Source: Aliihoeflea sp023389195 (GTDB taxonomy: Bacteria > Pseudomonadota > Alphaproteobacteria > Rhizobiales > Rhizobiaceae). From it: a stretch of DNA of 64,000 nt. The translations under genes and the position numbers were made by a program. Shown piece after piece: positions 7,170 to 15,999 of the stretch. Under the pieces are notes generated by a model. It did not search any database and was not told where the DNA came from. It saw nothing but the letters and a program-made list of their open reading frames with translations. The stretch covers positions 1-64,000 of the forward strand of contig JAEWET010000034.1 in assembly GCA_023389195.1 (NCBI GenBank). Reading direction: 5' to 3'. Numbering within the stretch: position 1 is the stretch's first letter; each line of letters starts with the position of its first letter.

Positions 7170-8759
7170 ATGATGAGGAAATTGATTCTTTCGGCGATGG
7201 CGGCAGCGCTTCTCGCCGGCACGTTCATGGCATCGGGCGCGCACGCGTTCGAGCGGACAGAAGATGGCGAGATCATCGTCTTCGCCGGTCGCCAGGCGAT
7301 CCCGGTGCTCGACCCGCACGTGCGCTACGACTGGTCGACGCGCATGGTCCAGCAGGCCGTTTACGACGCGCTCGTGAAGTATGAAGGCGACCCGGCAGAG
7401 ATCAAGCCGTGGATCGCCGAGAGCTGGGAAACCAGCGAGGACGGCAAGATCTGGACTTTCAAGCTGGTCGAGAACGCCAAGTTCCACAATGGCGATCCGG
7501 TCAATGCCGAAGCCGTTCGCTACTCTTTCGAACGCGGCCTGAAACTGAACAAGGGCGTCGCGTGGATGCTCAAGGACTTCCTTGCGCCCGAAGGCGTTTC
7601 GGTGGTCGACGACTACACCGTCAAGTTCGAGCTGCGGGCGCCCTACGCGCCGTTCCTTTCCTTCCTGCCCTGGTGGTTCATCGTCAACCCGGCCGAAGTC
7701 CAGGCCAACGAGGTCGACGGCGACTTTGGTGAGGCCTGGCTGACCGAAAATGCCGCCGGTTCCGGCCCATTCAAGCTCGGTCGCTGGGAACCGAACGTGC
7801 TCTATGAGCTGCAGGCCGTTGCCGACTACTGGAAGGGCTGGCCGCAGGGCGAGAACCGTCCGGCCGGCGTGATCTACCGGATCATCCGCGAACCGTCCGC
7901 CCAGCGCGCGTCGCTGCAGCGCGGTGAAGTCGACATCGTCGAAGGCCTGACCTCTGACGACTACGTGCAGATCGCCAACATGCCCGGGATCGAGATCCAG
8001 GACCATAAGGGCATGACGACCTTCGGCATCAAGTTCAACACGCAGCAGGGCCCGACCGCCGACATCAACCTGCGCAAGGCCATTGCACACGCGCTCGACT
8101 ATGACGCGCTGGTGCAGATCTACAACGGCGCCGCCTCCTTGCAGACGAGCCCGCTTCCGGACGGCATGCGCGGACACATCGACGTCGCCGACATTCCGCG
8201 CCAGGACCTGGAAAAGGCGAAGGAATATCTCGCCAAGTCCGAGCACCCCGAAGGCGGCATCACGCTGGAATATGTCCACGTCGCCGGCCTGGAAGAGGCG
8301 CGCCGCATCGGTCTGGTGCTGCTGGACAACCTCAAGGCGCTCAACATCAATGTCGAGATCAAGCCGGAGCAGTGGCCGAACATGGTCGCCAACGGCGCCC
8401 GCGTCGAAACCTCGCCGGCCATGACGTCGGTCTATGTGACGCCGATTTCGACCGACCCGGATGCGGTGGCCTATCAGTATCACAAGAACTCCTGGGGCCA
8501 GTATTACGCCATGGCGTTCTACGACAATGCGGAGGTCTCGAAGATGATCGACGACGCCCGCGCCAGCACCGACTGGGACGAGCGCGCCGACCTCTATGCC
8601 AAGATCCAGACGCAGATCGTTGCCGATCAGCCGGAAGTCTTCGGCATGCTGCAGAACCGCCGCTGGGCGCATCGGGACTACCTGAAGGGGTTCCAGTTCA
8701 GCCCCGTGCGGTTCACCGGCGAGGTCGATCTCTACCCCCTCTGGGTCGAGGCCGAATAG
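7170..8759 (+). CDS. ABC transporter substrate-binding protein, family 5 (peptide/opine type)
   Basis: A 529-residue exported protein. The signal peptide is clear: MMRK, a hydrophobic core, and a GAHA-F cleavage site around residue 26. The mature part is SBP_bac_5 (DppA/OppA type): an early PVLDPHVRYDW, the WTFKLVENAKFHNGDPV segment with the family's typical FHDG-like motif, and a C-terminal YPLW. Family members capture peptides, nickel or small amine compounds in the periplasm. The start is the first of two tandem ATGs, with AAGGGGAAC 5 bases upstream. Its neighbours point to a substrate of the HyuA/DUF917 pathway rather than general peptides. Confidence 0.9.
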   Translation: MMRKLILSAMAAALLAGTFMASGAHAFERTEDGEIIVFAGRQAIPVLDPHVRYDWSTRMVQQAVYDALVKYEGDPAEIKPWIAESWETSEDGKIWTFKLVENAKFHNGDPVNAEAVRYSFERGLKLNKGVAWMLKDFLAPEGVSVVDDYTVKFELRAPYAPFLSFLPWWFIVNPAEVQANEVDGDFGEAWLTENAAGSGPFKLGRWEPNVLYELQAVADYWKGWPQGENRPAGVIYRIIREPSAQRASLQRGEVDIVEGLTSDDYVQIANMPGIEIQDHKGMTTFGIKFNTQQGPTADINLRKAIAHALDYDALVQIYNGAASLQTSPLPDGMRGHIDVADIPRQDLEKAKEYLAKSEHPEGGITLEYVHVAGLEEARRIGLVLLDNLKALNINVEIKPEQWPNMVANGARVETSPAMTSVYVTPISTDPDAVAYQYHKNSWGQYYAMAFYDNAEVSKMIDDARASTDWDERADLYAKIQTQIVADQPEVFGMLQNRRWAHRDYLKGFQFSPVRFTGEVDLYPLWVEAE

Positions 8760-8779
8760 GCAAAGCCACCACCAACGCA

Positions 8780-8807
8780 GCGGGAAGCGCCTTTTGGTGC
8801 TTCCCGC
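8780..8807 (+). promoter_or_regulatory. intercistronic hairpin between binding protein and permease
   Basis: A 12-base-pair stem (GCGGGAAGC arm, one mismatch, TTTT loop) sits in the 65-base gap between the binding-protein stop and the permease start. No T-tract follows, so it is unlikely to be a full terminator. Such hairpins commonly stabilise the upstream message so that the binding protein is made in excess of the membrane subunits. Confidence 0.5.
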
Positions 8808-8824
8808 ATCACGGGACGCAAACC

Positions 8825-9832
8825 ATGGTGAGTTTCACATTGCGCAAGCTGGCCGCGCTGGTGGGAACCATGCTCGGCATTGCCGCGCTGACATTCCTCA
8901 TCACCAACGTGGCACCGGGCGATCCGGCAAGGCTGGTCGCCGGTCCCAATGCGACCGAAGACATGGTCGAGACCATCCGTGTCCAAAACGGCCTCGACAA
9001 GCCCGTGGCCGAGCAGTTCGTCATCTATATGAGCGACCTCGTTCGCGGCGATCTCGGCACATCGATCGTGACGACGCGTCCCGTCCTCGACGAACTCCTT
9101 CGCTATGCGCCCGCGACGATCGAACTGGTGCTTGTGGCGATGACGCTCGGCATCCTCGTCGGCGTGCCGCTCGGAATGCTCTCGGCGGTCTACCGCAATA
9201 GCTGGTTCGACCATGTGACGCGGATCTTCTCGATCTCTGGGGTCGCCATTCCCGCCTTCTGGTTCGGCATCCTGCTGCAATTGCTGTTCGCCGTTCAGAT
9301 GGGCTGGCTGCCGGTTTCCGGCCGCCTGCCGCTCGTGGCGCTGCCGCCCGAACCCATTACGCATCTGCTTCTGGTCGACAGCCTCCTGCGCGGCCAGTTC
9401 GATACGTTCTGGACTGCTCTGAAGCACATTATCCTGCCGGCGATCGTGCTCTCCTTTCCCTGTCTCGCGTCGATCCTGCGCGTGAACCGCGCCGAGATGA
9501 TCGAAGTGCTGTCCTCCGACCATGTCGTTGCTGCGCGCGCGCACGGTCTGTCCTCCCGGCGCATCGTTGCGCTTTACGCCCTGAAGAACGCCATGCTGCC
9601 CACGCTCGCCATGATCGGCCTGCGTTTCGGCTGGATGCTGGGCTCGACCGTGCTCGTCGAAACCGTGTTCGACTGGCCGGGCATCGGCCTTTACGCCGTC
9701 TCGTCGGCGCTTGCTTCCGATTTCAAGCCGGTGATCGGCGTGACGCTCCTGATCGGCTTCTTCTTTATCGTCGCCAATACGATCGTCGACCTCGCCTATG
9801 CCTGGATCGATCCCAGACTGAGGAGCGCGTAA
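8825..9832 (+). CDS. ABC transporter permease (DppB type)
   Basis: The 335-residue protein has six predicted transmembrane segments and the standard DppB opening (an N-terminal helix followed by TFLITNVAPGDPARL). The cytoplasmic EAA loop is visible around VAARAHGLSSRRI. It forms half of the transmembrane channel with the next gene. The stop overlaps the ATG of that gene by one base (TAATG), so the two are translated together. Confidence 0.92.
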   Translation: MVSFTLRKLAALVGTMLGIAALTFLITNVAPGDPARLVAGPNATEDMVETIRVQNGLDKPVAEQFVIYMSDLVRGDLGTSIVTTRPVLDELLRYAPATIELVLVAMTLGILVGVPLGMLSAVYRNSWFDHVTRIFSISGVAIPAFWFGILLQLLFAVQMGWLPVSGRLPLVALPPEPITHLLLVDSLLRGQFDTFWTALKHIILPAIVLSFPCLASILRVNRAEMIEVLSSDHVVAARAHGLSSRRIVALYALKNAMLPTLAMIGLRFGWMLGSTVLVETVFDWPGIGLYAVSSALASDFKPVIGVTLLIGFFFIVANTIVDLAYAWIDPRLRSA

Positions 9833-10746
9833 TGACGACCAGCGACCTGACGACGCCCGTCCGCCTGACATTTCGCGAGCGCCATGAAAGCCGCATCCGG
9901 CAGATGCGGCTTTACGCCCACACCTTCGCGGGCAGCTTTTCCTCGATGCTGGGCCTCGTGCTTGTCGTTCTGTTCCTGGCCCTTGCAGCCTTCGGGCCGT
10001 GGCTGGCGCCCTATCCAGAACACACGACCGGCGCGTTCAACATGGCCGAGCGCCTCCAGCCGCCGAGCGCGGATCACTGGTTCGGCACCGATGAGATGGG
10101 CTCGGACATCCTGTCGCGCGTGATCGTCGGGGCGCGCACGTCGCTTTGGATCGGCCTGTTGATCACCGGTATCGGCGCGGGCATCGGTATCCCTCTCGGC
10201 ATCATCGCCGGCTATACCGGCGGCTGGACGCGCGCGGCGATCATGCGCTTTACCGAGCTGTTCCTCGCCGTGCCGGGCCTCGCGCTTGCGCTGGCCATCG
10301 TCGCGGCGCTCGGGCCGGGCATCACCAACTGCGTCATCGCACTCGCCATCGTCTGGTGGCCGGGCTATGTGCGGCTCGTGGAGGCCAAGACGCTGTCCGT
10401 CAAGGAGGAGCTGTTCGTCGAATCCGCCCGTTCGCTTGGCGCGCGCACGCCGTGGATCATGTGGCACCACATCCTGCCGAATTGCTGGTCGCCGATCATC
10501 GTCAAGATGAGCATGGACATGGGCATGGCGATCCTCGCGGCCGCAAGCCTCGGTTTCATCGGGCTGGGCGCACGTCCCCCGGCACCCGAATGGGGCGCGA
10601 TGATCTCGGTCGCGCGCAGCTACATGCCCGATTGGTGGTGGTATTCGTTCTTCCCCGGCGCGGCGATCTTCCTGACCGTGCTCGGGTTCAACCTCCTCGG
10701 CGACGGCCTGCGCGACATCCTCGATCCCCGGAGCCGTGAGCGATGA
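9832..10746 (+). CDS. ABC transporter permease (DppC type)
   Basis: The 304-residue protein is the second permease of the importer. It has the DppC hallmarks: an N-terminal cytoplasmic stretch, one helix, a periplasmic segment ending in HWFGTDEMGSDILSRVI (the family's GTDxxGRDxxSR motif), then five helices and an EAA loop (ESARSLGARTPWIMWHHILPN). It overlaps the ATPase gene by 4 bases. Confidence 0.93.
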   Translation: MTTSDLTTPVRLTFRERHESRIRQMRLYAHTFAGSFSSMLGLVLVVLFLALAAFGPWLAPYPEHTTGAFNMAERLQPPSADHWFGTDEMGSDILSRVIVGARTSLWIGLLITGIGAGIGIPLGIIAGYTGGWTRAAIMRFTELFLAVPGLALALAIVAALGPGITNCVIALAIVWWPGYVRLVEAKTLSVKEELFVESARSLGARTPWIMWHHILPNCWSPIIVKMSMDMGMAILAAASLGFIGLGARPPAPEWGAMISVARSYMPDWWWYSFFPGAAIFLTVLGFNLLGDGLRDILDPRSRER

Positions 10747-12392
10747 GCGAACTGCTGGAAATCACGAACTACACGCTCGACATCGACACGTTCGACGGGC
10801 CGGTTCATGTGCTCAAGGACATCAACCTGACCGTCAGGCAGGGGGAGACGCTCGGGATCGTCGGCGAATCCGGCTCGGGAAAGACGGTCCTGGTCCGCTC
10901 GATCCTCGGCCTTGCGCCGAAGCGCGCGCGCGTCGTCAAGGGAGCGATCCGCTTCGACGGCGTCGACCTTTCGACCGTCAGCGACAAAGGCTGGAAAAAG
11001 ATCCGCGGCGTGCGGATATCGATGATCTTCCAGGACCCGATGACGTATCTGAACCCGCTCTTTTCGATCGGGAGGCAGATCGGCGACGTGATCGCCGCGC
11101 ACAACCGGGCAACGGGCGTCTCGATGACGGCAATGCAGCGCCGGGCGCGCAGCGAGCAATTGCTGGATCAGGTCGGCATTCCCGACCCGGCGCGCGTGTG
11201 CGATCAATATCCGCATCAGCTTTCCGGCGGCATGCGCCAGCGCGTGCTGATCGCCATGGCGCTGTCGGGCAAGCCCGATCTCCTGATCGCCGACGAGCCG
11301 ACGACCGCGCTCGACGTGACCGTCCAGGCACAGGTGCTCGACCTGATCAAGGAACTGGTCACGAAGCTCAATCTCACCGTCATCATGATCAGTCACGATG
11401 TCGGTGCCATCGCCACGGTAGCGAAGCGCTGCGCGGTCATGTTCCGCGGCGAGATCGTCGAGGAAGGCGCGACCGAAGACATTCTGCGCGCGCCCCGGCA
11501 CGACTACACAAAACGCCTATTGGCCGCCGTCCCCGATATCGACGCGCCACTGGCCCTGCGCGAAGACCGCGAAGCGACGGGGGCGCTGCTGGAGGTCAAG
11601 GGCCTTTCCAAGACCTATGCGACGAAGTCCGGCGGCGAGGTCCGTGCGGTGGACGAGGTGGATTTTGCGGTTTCGAAGGGTGAGGTGCTGGGCATCGTCG
11701 GCGAATCCGGTTCCGGCAAGTCGACCATCGCGCGTCTGCTGCTTCGACTGGTCGAGCCGACGGCTGGTGCGGTCGCCTTCGATGGCAGCGACATCACGAC
11801 GTTGAACGGCGAAGCACTGCGTCAGATGCGCCGGCACATGCAACTCGTCTTCCAGAATCCGCATTCCGCGCTCAATGGCCGGCACACGATCGGCGATGCG
11901 ATCGCGGAGCCGTTCCGCATCCAGTCGAAACTTTCGCGCCGCGAGATCGAGGCCAATGTCGAGAATCTGCTCGACACGGTGCAGCTCCCAAAGGCGTTTC
12001 GCTACCGCTACCCGCATGAACTTTCAGGCGGGCAAAAGCAGCGGGTGTGCATCGCGCGCGCTGTGGCCTTGAGGCCGAAGCTGCTGCTGCTTGACGAACC
12101 GACCTCTGCGCTCGACGTATCTGTTCAGGCGCAGATCCTGGAATTCCTGCGCGACCTGCGCGAAGAACTGGACCTGACCTACCTCTTCATCTCGCACGAC
12201 CTCGCCGTCGTGCGCGAAATCTGCGACCGGGTTCTGGTGATGAAACGCGGCAAGATCGTCGAGCAGGGGCCGGTCGCGCAGATTTTCGAGATGCCGGAGC
12301 GGGCCTATACGCAGCAATTGCTGGCAAGCGGGCGCAAGACTTCGACATCCGCGTTCCTCGGCCGTGAGCTTGAAAACTCGCGCCAATATTAG
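10743..12392 (+). CDS. tandem ABC ATPase (DppD-DppF fusion)
   Basis: The 549-residue protein carries two complete ATPase cassettes, as in GsiA and YejF, in place of the separate DppD and DppF subunits. Cassette 1 has Walker A GESGSGKTVL, signature LSGGMRQRV and Walker B LLIADEPT. Cassette 2 has GESGSGKSTI, LSGGQKQRV and LLLLDEPT. It powers the importer formed by the two preceding permeases. The gene ends 46 bases before the convergent iolB gene with no clear terminator between them. Confidence 0.93.
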   Translation: MSELLEITNYTLDIDTFDGPVHVLKDINLTVRQGETLGIVGESGSGKTVLVRSILGLAPKRARVVKGAIRFDGVDLSTVSDKGWKKIRGVRISMIFQDPMTYLNPLFSIGRQIGDVIAAHNRATGVSMTAMQRRARSEQLLDQVGIPDPARVCDQYPHQLSGGMRQRVLIAMALSGKPDLLIADEPTTALDVTVQAQVLDLIKELVTKLNLTVIMISHDVGAIATVAKRCAVMFRGEIVEEGATEDILRAPRHDYTKRLLAAVPDIDAPLALREDREATGALLEVKGLSKTYATKSGGEVRAVDEVDFAVSKGEVLGIVGESGSGKSTIARLLLRLVEPTAGAVAFDGSDITTLNGEALRQMRRHMQLVFQNPHSALNGRHTIGDAIAEPFRIQSKLSRREIEANVENLLDTVQLPKAFRYRYPHELSGGQKQRVCIARAVALRPKLLLLDEPTSALDVSVQAQILEFLRDLREELDLTYLFISHDLAVVREICDRVLVMKRGKIVEQGPVAQIFEMPERAYTQQLLASGRKTSTSAFLGRELENSRQY

Positions 12393-12437
12393 GCGTGATC
12401 GCGCAGTGCCCACAATGACGTGCCCGACGCGGTCACA

Positions 12438-13253
12438 TCACGTGGACGGGGCGTCGCGTTGCGCGATCCAGTCATGGTCGGGGTGGTTTTCGAAGCGCCA
12501 TTTGCGCAACGGCCCGGCCATGACGTTGAGATAGTACATCTCATAGCCGTAAGGCGCGCCGCAGGGATGGTGGCCCTTCGGCACCAGAACGAGATCGCCG
12601 TCTTTCACCGTCATGGTTTCGTCCAGCGAGCCGTCTTCGGTAAAGACGCGCTGGAAGCCGAAGCCCTGCGGCGGGTCGAGGCGGTGGTAATAGGTCTCCT
12701 CCAGATAGGTCATGCGCGGGAAATCGTCCTCGTCATGCCTATGCGGCGGATAGGAAGACCAGTTGCCGGAGGGCGTGAAGACTTCGGTGACGAGCAGCCT
12801 GTCCGCCACGTCGCGCTCTTCCATCGCGATCGGGTGGATGAAGCGCGTATTGGCGTCCTTGCCGCGCGTGACCATTTCGATGCCGGCCGGGCCGATGATC
12901 CGTGCCGGCCTGCTGCCATTCGATGGCGCCGAACAGACGGCAAGGGTGAGCGCCGTGGTCGCAACGGCTTTCCATGGCGTTTCCGGAGGGACGTAGAGGC
13001 AATGCGGCGGCGTCTTCTCGAAGACGCTCAGCCGCTCGCCCTTCTCGCCGAAATCCTTGCCGCCGGCCTCGATCCGCGCCTTGCCCTCGACGATGACGAG
13101 GATCGCCTCTCGTCCCTCCAGAAGGCCATGAACGGTCTCGCCCGCTTCCAGCCGGTGCAGGTCGAAGCCGACATAGGACCAACCGGCTTCCTGCGGCGTG
13201 AGCCGATGGACGTGGCCGTGATCGCCACTTGGCTTTCGCAGGAGATTGGGCAT
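12438..13253 (-). CDS. iolB: 5-deoxy-glucuronate isomerase
   Basis: The 271-residue bicupin protein converts 5-deoxy-D-glucuronate to 2-deoxy-5-keto-D-gluconate, the step after ring opening in myo-inositol catabolism. It begins LLRKPSGDHGHVHRLTP and carries the cupin metal motif PPHRHDEDD followed by EETYYHRLDPPQGFGFQRV, both typical of IolB. It is the last gene of the minus-strand iol operon; its ATG overlaps the stop of iolE by one base. Length is standard for the family. Confidence 0.95.
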   Translation of the reverse strand: MPNLLRKPSGDHGHVHRLTPQEAGWSYVGFDLHRLEAGETVHGLLEGREAILVIVEGKARIEAGGKDFGEKGERLSVFEKTPPHCLYVPPETPWKAVATTALTLAVCSAPSNGSRPARIIGPAGIEMVTRGKDANTRFIHPIAMEERDVADRLLVTEVFTPSGNWSSYPPHRHDEDDFPRMTYLEETYYHRLDPPQGFGFQRVFTEDGSLDETMTVKDGDLVLVPKGHHPCGAPYGYEMYYLNVMAGPLRKWRFENHPDHDWIAQRDAPST

Positions 13254-14161
13254 CAGGCTCCTCCCGCCGTGTCGAGACCGGCATCACGCGCCATCTTCCG
13301 CAGCGCCTTGAGGCCCATCGACTGATAATGGACGGGATCGCGCTGGTCGGGGTCCTGCTCGGCCTCGATGACGAGCCAGCCCGAATAATCGTGGCGCGCG
13401 GCGGTTTCCAGAACCGGCGCGAAATCGACGCCGCCCTCCGTATCGCCCGGAACCGTGAAGACGCCCGCGCGCACGCCGTCGAGGAATGAGAGGCGTTCGG
13501 TGCGAACGCTCTCCATGATCTCGGGCCGAATATTCTTGCAGTGAATGTGGCCGACGCGGTGCATGTATCGGACCGCAAGGTCCGCCGGATCGGCGCCGCC
13601 GAAATAGGCATGCCCCGTGTCGAGCAGGAGCCGGGTCGCAGGTCCCGTCGCATTCATGAAGGCATCGATCTCCGGCCCGGTCTCGACGACCGTCCCCATA
13701 TGGTGGTGATAGACGAGTGGTAGGCCCTCGCTGGCGAGGTAAGCCGCAAAGCGCTCCATGTTCTCGCCGAAACGCTTCATCTCCTCGGCGTTCAGGACGG
13801 GACTTTCAGCCAGCGGCGTGCCGTTTGCTCCGTGGATGGCGTTCGATGTTTCGGCCGCGATGAAGATTTTTGCGCCTGCCCGCTGGACCATATCGAGATG
13901 GGGGCGGGCGGCTGCGATCTCGGCATCGACGCTGCGCGTCAGGAGGTGTGTCGAGTACCAGCCGCCGACGAAGCGCAGGCCATGCGCGCCGAGCGTCGCC
14001 TTCAGCACGTCGCCCTCGTCGGGCATCTTGTGCCCCTTCTCGATGCCGTCGAAACCGATCGCAGCCGCCTGCTTGAGGCATGTTTCGAGCGAGATAGCGG
14101 CGCCGAGCGAACGGTCGTCATCGTTCGACCAGGCGATCGGGTTGGTTCCATAGAGGATCAT
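13253..14161 (-). CDS. iolE: myo-inosose-2 dehydratase
   Basis: A TIM-barrel protein of 302 residues (xylose-isomerase-like fold) that dehydrates scyllo-inosose to the diketone intermediate, step two of the pathway. It opens with GTNPIAWSNDDD, the IolE signature (x-PIAWxNDD), and has metal-ligand segments such as LVYHHHMGTVVE, LLLDTGHAYFGG and VGHIHCKNI. I prefer the ATG at 14161, which gives the family's normal N-terminus; an upstream ATG at 14179 would overlap iolD by 13 bases. Neither has a strong ribosome site, so coupling to iolD translation is likely. Confidence 0.92.
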   Translation of the reverse strand: MILYGTNPIAWSNDDDRSLGAAISLETCLKQAAAIGFDGIEKGHKMPDEGDVLKATLGAHGLRFVGGWYSTHLLTRSVDAEIAAARPHLDMVQRAGAKIFIAAETSNAIHGANGTPLAESPVLNAEEMKRFGENMERFAAYLASEGLPLVYHHHMGTVVETGPEIDAFMNATGPATRLLLDTGHAYFGGADPADLAVRYMHRVGHIHCKNIRPEIMESVRTERLSFLDGVRAGVFTVPGDTEGGVDFAPVLETAARHDYSGWLVIEAEQDPDQRDPVHYQSMGLKALRKMARDAGLDTAGGA

Positions 14162-14166
14162 GCGTG

Positions 14167-15999
14167 TCAGTCCATCCACTGATGTGTTCGTGCGTCGTCA
14201 TAGGCCTTGCGGGCCTCGAGAACCTGTTGGCGCTCCGAAACCTGTGGCACCGCGACGTCCCACCAGGCGCCGCCGGCATCGGTCGTCTGCATCGGATCGG
14301 TATCGATCACGATCACGCTGGTGCGTGCGGCGCTGCGCGCGCGCGCCATCGCCTGTTCGAGCCCTGCGAGATCGGCTACCTTTTCGGCAATCGCGCCCAT
14401 CGAGGCCGCGTGCGCCGCGAAATCGATGGCGGACGGGACGACATGCGTGGCCGTGTCGAGGAGATTGTTGAAGCTTGATCCGCCCGACGCGATCTGCAGC
14501 CGGTTGATGCAGCCATAGCCGCGATTGTCGAGCACAACGATGATGAGCTTTTGGCCGAGCATGACCGAGGTGGCGAGCTCGGAATTCATCATCATGTAGC
14601 TGCCGTCGCCGACCATGACGACGACTTCGCGGTCCGGCTGCGCCATCTTGACCCCGAGCCCGCCGGCGATCTCGTAGCCCATGCACGAAAATCCGTATTC
14701 GACATGGTAGCCGCCGGGACGGCGGGCACGCCAAAGCTTGTGCAATTCGCCCGGAAGTCCGCCCGCCGCGCAGACGAGGATCGCGTCGTCATCGACACTG
14801 CGCTGCACCGCGCCGATCACTTGCGCGTCGGAGGGAAGCCTGTTCTGCGTCTCGTCGCCAATCGCCGTCACGGCATCGACGGCCTCTGTCCACTCAGAAA
14901 TCAGACCGGCATCATGCGCCGGCGCGTGGTGGTCGCCAAGGGCAGTGCCGAGGGCTTCGAGTGCGACGCGCGCATCGGCGACGACGGTCAGCGCCGTGTG
15001 CTTGGCGGCATCATAAGGGGCGACGTTGATCGTCAGGAGGTGGCACGCCGGGTTGCGGAACAGCGCCCACGAGCCGGTGGTGAAGTCCTGCAGGCGGGTG
15101 CCGACCGCAATGACGAGATCGGCGTCGGCCGCGATTGCATTGGCAGCCGAACTGCCGGTGACGCCGAGCGAGCCCAGATTGCACGCATGATCCCAGGGCA
15201 GGGCGGATTTGCCGGCCTGCGTTTCGGCAACGGGGATGCGATGGGTCTCGGCAAACAAGCGCAAGGCGTCGGTCGCCAGCGAATAGTGAACGCCGCCGCC
15301 GGCAATGATCAGCGGCTTGCGCGCCGCGCGGATCGCAGCCACGGCGGCGTCAAGTTCGCGCGGATCGGGCGGCGGTCTGCGGACAGTCCAGACGCGCGGC
15401 GCGAAGAAGCTCTCCGGGTAGTCGAACGCTTCGGCCTGCGTGTCCTGGCAAAAGGCCAGCGTGACCGGACCGCAATCGGCCGGATCAGTCATCACGCGAA
15501 AGGCGCGGGGCAGGGCCGTGAGCAGATGCTCGGGGCGCGAGATGCGGTCGAAATAGCGGCTGACCGGCCGGAACGCGTCATTGGCGGAAACCGTGCCGTC
15601 GCTGAAATCCTCGATCTGCTGAAGGACGGGGTCGGGCGCGCGGCTGGCGAAGACATCGCCCGGCACGAACAGCGCCGGCAGCCGGTTCACATGGGCAAGG
15701 GCAGCGGCCGTCACCATGTTCAGCGCGCCGGGGCCGATCGAACTCGTCACCATCATCGCCCGCCGGCGGTTCAGCGTCTTGGCATAGGCGATGGCCGCGT
15801 GCGCCATGCTCTGCTCGTTATGGCCACGCCATGTCGGGAAGGTTTCACGCGCGCCATGCAGCGCTTCGCCGAGACCGGCGACATTGCCGTGGCCGAAAAT
15901 TGCCCATGTGCCGGAGAGGAACGGCACGCCGTCCTCGTTGAGCTGGTTGGCGCAGTAGCGCACCATGGCTTGCGCGGCGGTCAGGCGGATGGTGGTCAT
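14167..15999 (-). CDS. iolD: 3D-(3,5/4)-trihydroxycyclohexane-1,2-dione hydrolase
   Basis: The 610-residue thiamine-diphosphate enzyme hydrolyses the cyclic dione to 5-deoxy-glucuronate (ring opening). It has the N-terminal TPP pyrimidine-binding domain (GTWAIFGHGNVAGLGEAL), a central domain, and the C-terminal pyrophosphate-binding GDGSYMMMNSELAT motif (GDGx24-28N type), followed by VLDNRGYGCINRLQ. Length equals that of other IolD proteins. It starts 4 bases inside the end of iolC (ATGA overlap). Confidence 0.95.
   Translation of the reverse strand: MTTIRLTAAQAMVRYCANQLNEDGVPFLSGTWAIFGHGNVAGLGEALHGARETFPTWRGHNEQSMAHAAIAYAKTLNRRRAMMVTSSIGPGALNMVTAAALAHVNRLPALFVPGDVFASRAPDPVLQQIEDFSDGTVSANDAFRPVSRYFDRISRPEHLLTALPRAFRVMTDPADCGPVTLAFCQDTQAEAFDYPESFFAPRVWTVRRPPPDPRELDAAVAAIRAARKPLIIAGGGVHYSLATDALRLFAETHRIPVAETQAGKSALPWDHACNLGSLGVTGSSAANAIAADADLVIAVGTRLQDFTTGSWALFRNPACHLLTINVAPYDAAKHTALTVVADARVALEALGTALGDHHAPAHDAGLISEWTEAVDAVTAIGDETQNRLPSDAQVIGAVQRSVDDDAILVCAAGGLPGELHKLWRARRPGGYHVEYGFSCMGYEIAGGLGVKMAQPDREVVVMVGDGSYMMMNSELATSVMLGQKLIIVVLDNRGYGCINRLQIASGGSSFNNLLDTATHVVPSAIDFAAHAASMGAIAEKVADLAGLEQAMARARSAARTSVIVIDTDPMQTTDAGGAWWDVAVPQVSERQQVLEARKAYDDARTHQWMD

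Noticed and set aside
7150..7170. A third copy of the 19-bp AroM/HyuA box (AAAGGGGAACTGTCG) before the importer
   Set aside because: Only about nine bases match, and the sequence doubles as the ribosome binding site of the binding-protein gene.
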